Shown here in pieces: positions 1 to 6,202 of a stretch of 13,230 nucleotides of DNA. The notes under the pieces were generated by a model that ran no database searches, was not told the DNA's origin, and saw nothing but the letters and a program-made list of their open reading frames with translations. The stretch is from contig DASZSJ010000005.1 in the NCBI GenBank assembly GCA_035548675.1, positions 1 to 13,230 on the forward strand. Reading direction: 5' to 3'. Numbering within the stretch: position 1 is the first letter of the stretch; each line of letters opens with the position of its first letter. Source of the DNA: VRUE01 sp035548675 (GTDB taxonomy: Bacteria; Actinomycetota; Thermoleophilia; Solirubrobacterales; 70-9). A program made the translations under genes and the position numbers.

Positions 1-60
1 CCTAAACGACCCTTCTCGAAGCTCACGTTGCCCCAGACGTTGCCCCACGGCCGATTTTGC
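1..60. other. Window edge with tandem 12-bp repeat beside the initiator tRNA
   Basis: ACGTTGCCCCA occurs twice in tandem at 25-35 and 37-47, a 12-bp period. On the minus strand one frame reads WGNVWGN and remains open to the window edge. Repeats of this kind, next to a tRNA gene, recall the region around the end of integrase genes in high-GC actinobacteria. That comparison is from memory and is weak, and no gene can be assigned within the window. A plus-strand frame is also open from base 1 to the TAG at 121-123, but it runs through the tRNA terminator and is unlikely to be real. Confidence 0.2.
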
Positions 61-64
61 ACCC

Positions 65-83
65 TGTTGTCTGTAAGACAACA
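65..83. repeat. 8-bp palindrome with 3-bp spacer
   Basis: TGTTGTCT at 65-72 and AGACAACA at 76-83 form a perfect inverted repeat around GTA. It lies just beyond the U-tract of the tRNA terminator. It could be a protein-binding operator or a recombinase site; no nearby gene in the window has it at a promoter position, so its role is open. Confidence 0.45.
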
Positions 84-114
84 AAACAAAAAGGCCCGCA
101 TTTGCGGGCCTTTT
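81..114 (-). terminator. Rho-independent terminator of initiator tRNA
   Basis: AAAAGGCCCGC (89-99) pairs with GCGGGCCTTTT (104-114). Read on the minus strand, the stem is followed by TTTTTGTTTTGTTGT, a good U-tract. The stem begins 7 nt past the 3' end of the tRNA gene, so it terminates that transcript. On the plus strand the run of T is only four bases, so termination in that direction would be weaker. Confidence 0.85.
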
Positions 115-120
115 ACGAAA

Positions 121-194
<74 letters not shown>

Positions 195-234
195 GCGGTG
201 GGGGAATGCTAGCAACGTGGGGGCTGGGGGCGAC

Positions 235-240
235 TAGAGT
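235..240 (+). promoter_or_regulatory. -10 box (TAGAGT) of ppx-like gene, near-leaderless
   Basis: TAGAGT ends 9 nt before the ATG at 250. A start site about 7 nt downstream of the box would fall at or just before the start codon. No clear -35 or Shine-Dalgarno sequence is visible, which fits a leaderless mRNA. Confidence 0.4.
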
Positions 241-249
241 GCCGCGGGC

Positions 250-1191
250 ATGAATGGGGGCTCGCACAGGGTGGCGGTGATCGACATCGGCTCGAACTCG
301 ACGCGGCTGCTGATCGCGGCGGTGACGGGGGGGCGGGTGGTGGAGGTCGAGCGGCAGAGCCGGGTGACCAGGCTCGGTCGGGGGGTCGACCTGACCGGGC
401 AGCTCGCGGCCGAGGCGATCGAGGCGGCCTGCGGGGCGATCGCCGACTACGTTGCGATCTGCCGCGAGGCGGGCGTGGATGCGATCGAGGCGATCGCGAC
501 CAGCGCGGTGCGCGACGCCTCCAACGGCAGCGCCTTCACCGCCGAGCTGCGCGAGCGCTTCGCCCTCTCGGCCCGCGTCCTCGACGGCGAGGAGGAGGCG
601 CGACTGACCTACCTCGGCGCCACCTGCGAGCACACCCCCTCCGAGCCGACCCTCGTGATCGACATCGGCGGCGGCTCGACCGAGCTGATCGTCGGCACTG
701 GGGAGGAGATCTCCTTCCACACATCGCTGCAGGCGGGCGTCGTCCGCCACAGCGAGCGCCACATCACCACCGACCCCCCCAGCACGACCGAGTTGGAGGC
801 GCTGGCCCGCGACGTGCGCAACCTGGTCGAGGGAGCCATCGCCGGCCAGCCCGGCACCAACGCCCGCGCCGGCATCGCCGTCGCCGGCACGCCAACCTCG
901 CTGGCCTCGATCGAGATCGGGCTCGAGCCCTACGACCCCAAGCAAGTACATGGCCATACGCTGACCCTCGCCTCGATCCAGCGCCAACTCTCGAAATTGG
1001 CCTCTGCCCCACTGTCCAAACGGGTGGAGATTGTGGGACTGCACCCAGACAGGGCACCAAACATCGTCGCCGGGGTGGTCATTTTGGTGGAAGCGATGCG
1101 CGCCTTTGGCCTGGAGAGCATCGAAGTCTCCGAGCACGACATCCTCTACGGCACTGCAATATCCGTAGTTTCGGCTCTGTATCGCGGATAA
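250..1191 (+). CDS. ppx: Ppx/GppA family phosphatase (exopolyphosphatase / pppGpp phosphohydrolase)
   Basis: 313 aa, ASKHA-fold phosphatase. Phosphate-1 motif VIDIGSNSTRLLI lies at residues 10-22 and phosphate-2 motif VIDIGGGSTELI at 136-147. LDGEEEARLTYLG at 111-123 corresponds to the segment bearing the catalytic glutamate. The length matches the short, single Ppx-GppA domain form typical of actinobacteria, without the C-terminal HD-like domain of E. coli Ppx. The family removes terminal phosphate from polyphosphate or converts pppGpp to ppGpp; sequence alone does not decide which. ATG at 250 has a -10 box close by and the protein starts right at the beta-strand of the first motif, which supports this start. 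GC content falls noticeably in the last 200 bp of the gene. Confidence 0.9.
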   Translation: MNGGSHRVAVIDIGSNSTRLLIAAVTGGRVVEVERQSRVTRLGRGVDLTGQLAAEAIEAACGAIADYVAICREAGVDAIEAIATSAVRDASNGSAFTAELRERFALSARVLDGEEEARLTYLGATCEHTPSEPTLVIDIGGGSTELIVGTGEEISFHTSLQAGVVRHSERHITTDPPSTTELEALARDVRNLVEGAIAGQPGTNARAGIAVAGTPTSLASIEIGLEPYDPKQVHGHTLTLASIQRQLSKLASAPLSKRVEIVGLHPDRAPNIVAGVVILVEAMRAFGLESIEVSEHDILYGTAISVVSALYRG

Positions 1192-1610
1192 CCCCGTATT
1201 CTCAATGCTTGGTAATTCTGTGTTCCTAAGTGGATAGAGGCGCCGTTCCTGTCCTTACAAATGGGTTAAACAAGCCATCTAACCCCCAAAACTTGGTAGG
1301 CTTACCCTCATCGATTGCGAGTAGTCGCCTCCGAGCCAACTGGACGCATCGGATAGGCGAGCACATAATCGGTCCATCGGGAAAGAGGTGGGGCAAGAAA
1401 CCACCACAGACCCGGTACAGGACTCGGACGATTGCCGCATCATGGCGCCTCCCGCCGTCTGGGTCCAACAAATAAGAACTGGTCCCTGAAGACGTACCCC
1501 TGCCCGTCCTGAGGGACCAACTTGAATCGGCCGCCAGCGATGGCGGTCGATTCTCTTTGGGCCAGTAAGCGCGTATCCGAGAATCCGCGCCGTCCAGCAA
1601 GGAAGACGCT
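1192..1610. other. Lower-GC interval without a convincing gene
   Basis: No recognisable gene. Base composition is visibly more balanced than in the flanking genes. Open frames here (a plus-strand one from about 1230 to 1475; minus-strand ones of 50-70 codons around 1279-1443 and 1440-1643) lack the G/C third-position bias of the neighbours and have no recognisable motif. Two structures stand out. TGGTCCCT (1480-1487) can pair with AGGGACCA (1512-1519). CCGCCA-GCGA-TGGCGG (1531-1546) is a tight hairpin with a GNRA-type loop, extendable by two pairs. It could be decayed foreign DNA or hold a small RNA; neither is shown. Confidence 0.4.
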
Positions 1611-1673
1611 GCCGGGTCGCGACCCTCCGTCGCCGGGTCGCAACCCTCCGTCGCCCAGCCGCGACCCTCAGGC
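1611..1673. repeat. Three 21-bp tandem repeats overlapping a stop codon
   Basis: Units at 1611-1631 and 1632-1652 differ at one base; a third, more diverged unit at 1653-1673 includes the TGA stop (1668-1670, minus) of the thiamine-diphosphate enzyme. Unit 1 contains the perfect palindrome GGGTCGCGACCC (1614-1625), so the array can form hairpins in the mRNA 3' end. There is no T-tract. It may act as a stabiliser or a Rho-independent-like end without U-run. Confidence 0.75.
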
Positions 1674-3278
1674 CAGGTTCGACCTGCGCGGGTAGACGAC
1701 CTCGGGGTCGGTGAGCACGTTGACGAGGGTCGGCCTGCCCGCTTCGAAGGCCCGCTCCAGCGCCGGGCGCAGCTCGCCCGGCTCACGCACGAGGATCCCC
1801 TCGCAGCCGAGCGCCTCGACCATCTGCTCGTAGCGCGTTTCGGGCCGCAGCTGGGCCGCCACCGAGTAGCCGTAGAGGAACTTCATCGGGTGGTGCTCGA
1901 GTGCCCAGATGCCGTTGTTGCCCATCACTCCGACGACCGGCAGGTCGTGGCGGGCCATCGTGTCGAACTCCATGCCGGCGAAGCCGAAGGCGCCGTCGCC
2001 GAGCAGCAGGCAGACCTGGCGCTCGGGATGGGCGAGCTTGGCGCCGATCGCCTGCCCCGGACCCGCACCCAAGCAGCCAAACGGCCCCGGGTCCATCCAG
2101 CAGCCGGGCTGATAGGTCTCGACGAAGCGACCGGCGTAGGAGACAAAATCGCCGCCGTCGCCGACGACGATCGCATCGCGCTCCAGCACTTCGCCCAGCT
2201 CCTTGTAGACGCGGACCGGATGCAGGGGCGCCCGAGCGTCGTTCAACTCCTCCAGCTCCGCCCCGCGCTTCTCCTCCTCGATCGCCCGCAACTGCTCCAG
2301 CCAGGGTCCCGTCCTCGGAGCAGAATCGCCGACGGCGGCCCGGATCGCGGCCAGGCTCGCGGCGACATCGCCGACGAGGTCCAAGTCCGGAGCGCGGTTG
2401 GCCGTCAGCTCGTTCGGCGCGACGTCGAGGCGGATCAGCTTCGCCTCGGCGGCGACGCTGGCGCCGAAGCCGAGCCGGAAATCGAGCGGCACGCCGATCA
2501 CCACCGCTACGTCGGCACCGCCGAGGCCGGCGCCGCGGGCGCGGCTGAAGGCGAGCTCGTGATCGGCCGCCAGGCAGCCCCGACCGAGCCCGTTGAGGAA
2601 GACCGGGATGCCGAGCGCCTCGGCGAGCGCCTGCAGCTCCCCCTCCCCGCGCGCCCAGTAGAGCCCGCTGCCGGCCATGATCGCGGGGCGCTCCGCCGCC
2701 GCGAGCAGGGCCGCCGCCTCCTCGACCCCAGCGGCCGGCTGCGGCTCGGAGGCGGTCGCGGCCGGAATCTCCGCCTCGCCCTCGGAGAAGACGACGTCGA
2801 GCGGATAGTCGACGAAGGTCGGCCCGCCCGGCGCCGCCGCCGCCAGGTCGAGCGCCGCCGCGGTCCGCGCCCCGATCTCGGCCGGGTCCTTGACCGTCTC
2901 CGCCGACTTGACCAGCGGCGAAACGAAGGGAAGGTGATCGATCTCCTGCAGCGAGCCCGAGCCCCAACGCAGCTCCGGCGCCCTACCGCCCAGCACGCAG
3001 ACCGGCGAGCCGTTGGCCTGGGCACCGGCGATCGCGCTGATCCCGTTGGTCACGCCGGGGCCCGCGGTCAGCGCCGCGACGGCGACGTTCCGGGTCGCCT
3101 TGGCGAACCCCTCCGCGGCGAAGGCCGCGGTCTGCTCGTGGCGCACGTCGACGATCTCGATGCCCTCCGCCCGGCAGCCATCGTATATGGAGAACAGGTG
3201 TCCCCCGGAGAGCGTGAAGAGGTGCGTGACGCCCCGCGACTTCAGCGCTTTCGCGACGATCCTTCCGCCGTGCTCCAT
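1668..3278 (-). CDS. Thiamine-diphosphate-dependent enzyme, acetolactate synthase / 2-hydroxyacyl-CoA lyase-like
   Basis: 536 aa with the three-domain layout of the POX/ALS superfamily: N-terminal pyrimidine domain (about 1-165) with the ThDP-activating glutamate E48 in DVRHEQTAAFAAEG; central domain (about 185-315); C-terminal pyrophosphate domain (about 355-520) with the GDGAFGF...MGNN motif (GDG at 427-429, NN at 454-455) that binds Mg-ThDP. Such enzymes cleave or form C-C bonds next to a carbonyl. The GPGVTNGISAIAGAQANGSP segment (73-92) and the ending YPRRSNLA resemble the acetolactate synthase-like and oxalyl/2-hydroxyacyl-CoA group. There is no regulatory-subunit gene beside it, so I doubt a role in valine/isoleucine synthesis. 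ATG at 3278 has a -10 box 6-8 nt upstream and no Shine-Dalgarno, so the mRNA is probably leaderless. The gene diverges from tRNA-Leu. Confidence 0.88.
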   Translation of the reverse strand: MEHGGRIVAKALKSRGVTHLFTLSGGHLFSIYDGCRAEGIEIVDVRHEQTAAFAAEGFAKATRNVAVAALTAGPGVTNGISAIAGAQANGSPVCVLGGRAPELRWGSGSLQEIDHLPFVSPLVKSAETVKDPAEIGARTAAALDLAAAAPGGPTFVDYPLDVVFSEGEAEIPAATASEPQPAAGVEEAAALLAAAERPAIMAGSGLYWARGEGELQALAEALGIPVFLNGLGRGCLAADHELAFSRARGAGLGGADVAVVIGVPLDFRLGFGASVAAEAKLIRLDVAPNELTANRAPDLDLVGDVAASLAAIRAAVGDSAPRTGPWLEQLRAIEEEKRGAELEELNDARAPLHPVRVYKELGEVLERDAIVVGDGGDFVSYAGRFVETYQPGCWMDPGPFGCLGAGPGQAIGAKLAHPERQVCLLLGDGAFGFAGMEFDTMARHDLPVVGVMGNNGIWALEHHPMKFLYGYSVAAQLRPETRYEQMVEALGCEGILVREPGELRPALERAFEAGRPTLVNVLTDPEVVYPRRSNLA

Positions 3279-3318
3279 TGTTTGAGCCTATAGGCACACG
3301 ACGGCTACCATCGCTCCT
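3279..3318. promoter_or_regulatory. Overlapping divergent promoters of ThDP enzyme gene and tRNA-Leu
   Basis: Plus strand: TTGAGC (3282-3287), an 18-nt spacer and TACCAT (3306-3311) form a good sigma-A type promoter that would start transcription at about 3318, immediately before the tRNA. Minus strand: TATAGG (3292-3287) or TAGGCT (3290-3285) lies 6-8 nt before the ATG at 3278. Between them sits the perfect palindrome GCCTATAGGC (3286-3295). The two promoters occupy the same 40 bp, so polymerases would compete. Confidence 0.5.
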
Positions 3319-3405
3319 GCCCGGGTGGCGAAATTGGCAAAAGCGGCGCCCTTAAAAGGCGCTGCCCCACTGGGGGGCTTGCGGGTTCGAATCCCGCCCC
3401 GGGCA
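3319..3405 (+). tRNA. tRNA-Leu (UAA)
   Basis: 87-nt class II tRNA. Acceptor stem GCCCGGG (3319-3325) pairs with CCCGGGC (3398-3404), discriminator base A at 3405. Anticodon stem GGCGCC/GGCGC encloses the loop CTTAAAA, anticodon TAA at 3353-3355. The long variable arm TGCCCCACTGGGGGGC is the class II hallmark shared by Leu, Ser and Tyr tRNAs; A73 and anticodon UAA give leucine. T arm is GCGGG-TTCGAAT-CCCGC. CCA is not encoded. Confidence 0.96.
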
Positions 3406-3415
3406 TTCCCGCTCA

Positions 3416-3449
3416 GCGGCTCCGGCAGCCGCCCCCACTGGGGTTTTTT
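3416..3449 (+). terminator. Terminator after tRNA-Leu
   Basis: GCGGCT (3416-3421) pairs with AGCCGC (3427-3432), then CCCC-ACT-GGGG (3433-3443) is followed directly by six T (3444-3449). The second hairpin plus T-run is a short but typical intrinsic terminator, placed 11-45 nt after the tRNA. Confidence 0.7.
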
Positions 3450-3483
3450 GAGTTTCTAAAACCGCACTAAAAACTGCTCATGT

Positions 3484-3509
3484 AGCGCAACTTGGCCACT
3501 GCTACGGTG
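3484..3509 (+). promoter_or_regulatory. Promoter of the sigma-factor gene
   Basis: TGCTACGGTG (3500-3509) contains an extended -10 (TGC-TACGGT). AGCGC lies 11 nt upstream (3484-3488). The same arrangement recurs at 9777-9802. A start near 3515 would give a leader of about 45 nt. GTGTCTT (3507-3513) and AAGACAC (3522-3528) form a perfect 7-bp inverted repeat spanning the predicted start site, a plausible operator. Confidence 0.5.
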
Positions 3510-3559
3510 TCTTTGAGCTAGAAGACACACGCCTTCCTGGTTCTATCGAGAGGATTCGC

Positions 3560-5137
3560 TTGGAGGCTTCAGCTCTTACACACGCCAGTCGCCGCGGACT
3601 TCTCGCCCGGCGTTCCCCCCTTCTCAAGCTGCAGGGGGACGAAAAGCTGATCGCGATGGCGCGGGCCGGCAACCCCGGCGCCTTCGAGACGATCGTCGAC
3701 CGCTACCAGGGCCGCCTGCTCGGTTTCTGCCGCCAGATGCTGGGCTCCACCGAGGACGCCGAGGACGTCCTGCAGGAGGTCTTCGTCAACGCCTACCGGG
3801 CGATGCTCGCCGACGAGCGCGAGATCAACCTGCGCCCGTGGCTCTACCGGATCGCCCGCAACCGCTGCCTCAACCACCTGCGCAAACCGACCGCCGACGC
3901 ACAGGAATCGATGGACATGGTGCCGGCGGTCGAGGCCGCCTCCACTGCCGAGAAGGTCCACAACCGCGAGGAGTTCCGCCAGCTGCTCAGCGACGTCGGC
4001 AAGCTGCCCGAGACGCAGCGCACGGCGCTGCTGCTGCGCGAGATGGACGCGATGTCCTACGAGGAGATCGCCCAGGCGATGGAGACCAGCGTGCCCTCGG
4101 TCAAGTCGCTATTGGTGCGGGCGCGGATCAGCCTCGCCGAGGCGAGCCAGGCGCGCCAGCTGACCTGCGGTGAGGTGCGGATCGACCTCGCCGAGGCGGC
4201 CGAGGGGCTGCGCAAGCTCTCCGGCCCGGTCCGCCGCCACGTGCGCGACTGCGAGGAGTGCGCCGACTTCCGTTCCCAGCTGCGCTCCAACGACAAGGTG
4301 CTGGCGGCGCTCGTGCCGGTCGGCCCGCTCGTCGCGCTGAAGGGATTCTTGGCGTCCAAGCTTGGCCTGGGAGGGTCGGGGGCCGGCGGTGCCGCGACCG
4401 CTTCCGGCGCCGGTGCTACTGCAACCGGCGCCGGAGCAGTCGGCGGAGCCGGAGCCGCCGGCGGCATCGGCGCCGCGCTCAGCTCCGGCGGCGCAGCCGG
4501 TGGCATCGGCGGGCTCGGCAGCGCCGTCGGTGGCGCGATCGGCACCAAGGCCGTGGCCGGCGTGGTCACCGCCGCGGTCATCACCGCCGGCGCGGTCAAG
4601 GTGGAGCAGCAGACCGAACCGACCGGGGGAACCACGTCGCCCGCGATAACGCGCGCGCACCAGGCCCTGACGCCGGCGCCCCTTGCGGTCGAGGCGGCCC
4701 ACACCGCGGCGGTCCCCCCCACCGAGCCGGAAATCGTTGCAGTCCCCGCCCCCACGCCGGAGCCCGAACCGGTCCCGGCTGCGGAAGAGCCGGCCGCGCC
4801 CCCAACCGAGGAGCCGGTCAGCGATGACGCCACGGAAGCCACCGGCAGCGGCGGTAGCGAAGCGCCGGCGGCGAGCGAAGTCGCCGCGACGGGCATCGAC
4901 GGCGCCACCCGCTCCAGCACCCCGGCAGGGGCGCCAACGACGACCGGCACCGTGGTCGTAACGGTCGGCGGCACCCCGACCAGCAGCGAACCGGCCCCCG
5001 CGCCCACGGCCCCCCCAACCGAAACCGCTCCCCCTCCGACGCCGCCGGCGGAAAGCCAGCCGCCCGCCGAAGCGCCCGCTTCGCCCACGTCGCCTCCGCC
5101 TGCGGGCGGCGAAGCGGCCCCAGGCGAAGAGCAGTAG
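3560..5137 (+). CDS. ECF sigma factor fused to zinc-finger anti-sigma-like domain, membrane segment and Pro-rich tail
   Basis: 525 aa. Residues about 26-108 are sigma-70 region 2 (AFETIVDRYQGRLLGFCRQM, EDVLQEVFVNAYRA, PWLYRIARNRCLNHLRK) and 138-196 region 4 (LPETQRTALLLREMDAMSYEEIA, helix-turn-helix to 195). Right after it, C203 and then H227-x3-C231-x2-C234 make a zf-HC2/ZAS-type zinc-binding signature, the fold of many anti-sigma factors. Residues 270-328 are almost only Gly/Ala/Ser. KAVAGVVTAAVITAGAV (330-346) could cross the membrane, and 350-525 is rich in Pro, Ala, Glu and Thr. A usual ECF factor ends near residue 200. The start is TTG with GAGAGGA 5 nt upstream; no better start exists. 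The inferred role is transcription control by a self-inhibiting, possibly membrane-tethered sigma factor. It converges on the oxidase gene. Confidence 0.85.
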   Translation: MEASALTHASRRGLLARRSPLLKLQGDEKLIAMARAGNPGAFETIVDRYQGRLLGFCRQMLGSTEDAEDVLQEVFVNAYRAMLADEREINLRPWLYRIARNRCLNHLRKPTADAQESMDMVPAVEAASTAEKVHNREEFRQLLSDVGKLPETQRTALLLREMDAMSYEEIAQAMETSVPSVKSLLVRARISLAEASQARQLTCGEVRIDLAEAAEGLRKLSGPVRRHVRDCEECADFRSQLRSNDKVLAALVPVGPLVALKGFLASKLGLGGSGAGGAATASGAGATATGAGAVGGAGAAGGIGAALSSGGAAGGIGGLGSAVGGAIGTKAVAGVVTAAVITAGAVKVEQQTEPTGGTTSPAITRAHQALTPAPLAVEAAHTAAVPPTEPEIVAVPAPTPEPEPVPAAEEPAAPPTEEPVSDDATEATGSGGSEAPAASEVAATGIDGATRSSTPAGAPTTTGTVVVTVGGTPTSSEPAPAPTAPPTETAPPPTPPAESQPPAEAPASPTSPPPAGGEAAPGEEQ

Positions 5138-5197
5138 CCCCGTCGCGGGAGCCCAGCGGGCGCGACGCAGCGGGCGCGACGCGACTTGGGCTACTGC
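5131..5197. terminator. Convergent-gene inverted repeat holding both stop codons
   Basis: GCAGTAGCCC (5131-5140) and GGGCTACTGC (5188-5197) are perfect inverted copies. Each arm contains one stop codon: TAG of the sigma gene and TAG of the minus-strand oxidase gene. Inside, GTCGCG (5142-5147) can pair with CGCGAC (5180-5185), and a 14-bp sequence is repeated in tandem (5155-5168, 5169-5182). There is no T-tract, so a bidirectional stem-loop end of transcription is inference. Confidence 0.5.
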
Positions 5198-6117
5198 AGG
5201 CCGATCACCTTGAGCCGGCGCATCAGGCAGGTACCGGCGAATTTGCGCGTATCGGCAAGCGAGTAGCCAAACAGCTCCCAGTCGTCGCCCTCCGGCGCCC
5301 AGGGCGGTGAGAGCACGCCGTCGGCCACCGGCAGCGCCTCCTCCAGCGTGCGCTGGATCGCCCGCTTGTAGCGCTCGTCCTCACCCGCCTTCTCGCGCAG
5401 GAAGACCGAGCCGAAGGCGACGTGGCGGTGCTCGTCGCGGGCGACGTTCTGGAAGCCCTCGACGAAGGCCGGCAGCGTCCCTTCGCGTTCGTTGTAGTCC
5501 ATGATGAAGTGCTGCCCGGTGAGGGCCAGCATGCCCTCGATCACCATGTGGTAGAGCGTCACCGCCTCGACCAGGGCCTCGCTGTCCTCGGGCTCGACCG
5601 AGAGCCGGTCGGTGCGCTGTTTCAGCATCTCGTCGAAGAGGCGGCCGAAGTTCTCGTTGAGGTGCTCGGAGGTCTGCACCAGCATCTGCGAGAGCTGGTC
5701 GGACTCGAGCACGCCGACCTCGCGGTAGAAGCGCTCGAAGAAGCGCACGTGGCGGGCCTCGTCGGCGATCTGGGTGCAGAGGAAGATGCGCTGGTCCTCG
5801 CTCGGGGCGGCGCGCATTATCGGCCCCAGCTCCTCCGCCACCTTCTGCTCGCCGATGAAGAACGAGGAGAGCCCGTACATGCGCTGGAAGCGCTCTTCGT
5901 CGTCGAAGCGCTCGTTCCAGTCCTCGCGGTCGCGGCTGAAGTCGAGCTCCTGGGTCTGCCATTGCTGGCGCTCCCAGAGCTGGTAGAGCTGCTCGTAGGT
6001 GAGCAGTTTGACGTCGGCCGTGCGGTCGGCCGCCTCCATCAGCGCCGGATCGGCGGTCGCCTGGAAGTCGGCGCGCTCGGTCCTGGACTCGGTCCCGGAT
6101 GCCTCAGTGGTTCCCAT
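5191..6117 (-). CDS. R2-like ligand-binding oxidase (R2lox), ferritin-like Mn/Fe protein
   Basis: 308 aa, ferritin-like four-helix fold of the ribonucleotide reductase R2 superfamily. All six metal ligands can be placed: E90, E120 and H123 (ADEARHVRFF), E194, E229 and H232 (DEHRHVAFG). V93 lies three residues after the first ligand and Y189 five before E194. Those are the spacings of the valine and tyrosine that form the ether crosslink in characterised R2lox proteins, and together they favour R2lox over a true R2 subunit. Known members assemble a Mn/Fe centre, bind a long-chain fatty acid and can carry out two-electron oxidation; the physiological substrate is unknown. GAGGAGAG precedes the ATG at 6117. 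No nrdA-like gene is nearby. Confidence 0.88.
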   Translation of the reverse strand: MGTTEASGTESRTERADFQATADPALMEAADRTADVKLLTYEQLYQLWERQQWQTQELDFSRDREDWNERFDDEERFQRMYGLSSFFIGEQKVAEELGPIMRAAPSEDQRIFLCTQIADEARHVRFFERFYREVGVLESDQLSQMLVQTSEHLNENFGRLFDEMLKQRTDRLSVEPEDSEALVEAVTLYHMVIEGMLALTGQHFIMDYNEREGTLPAFVEGFQNVARDEHRHVAFGSVFLREKAGEDERYKRAIQRTLEEALPVADGVLSPPWAPEGDDWELFGYSLADTRKFAGTCLMRRLKVIGLQ

Positions 6118-6153
6118 TGCTGCTCTCCTCGGCTCGGCTGCTGGGTCCGAGCG

Positions 6154-6183
6154 AGGGTATCAGCGGCCTGGCTGCTCAGCCAG
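6154..6183 (-). promoter_or_regulatory. Promoter and candidate operator of the R2lox gene
   Basis: On the minus strand TACCCT (6159-6154) is a -10 candidate, with TGGCTG (6182-6177) 17 nt upstream as a weak -35. CTGGCTG (6168-6174) and CAGCCAG (6177-6183) form a perfect 7-bp inverted repeat over the -35 and spacer, where a repressor could bind. It could alternatively be a small hairpin at the 3' end of the hydrolase transcript. Confidence 0.35.
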
Positions 6184-6202
6184 TCCTTTGGCGGGGATCG
6201 CC

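Noticed and set aside
1230..1475. 81-codon plus-strand frame in the low-GC interval
   Set aside because: No G/C third-position bias, no Shine-Dalgarno and no motif; kept only as part of the gene-free interval.
1890..3293. 467-codon plus-strand open frame opposite the ThDP enzyme
   Set aside because: It is the antisense of a gene with intact catalytic motifs. Its composition (runs of Arg, Gly, Asp) is typical of a high-GC shadow frame and there is no start signal.
4057..5088. 343-codon minus-strand frame opposite the sigma gene tail
   Set aside because: It is a low-complexity mirror of the Gly/Ala/Pro-coding DNA with no recognisable domain.
5191..6117. Class I ribonucleotide reductase small subunit
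   Set aside because: The Val and Tyr crosslink positions of R2lox are present, and there is no large-subunit gene nearby.
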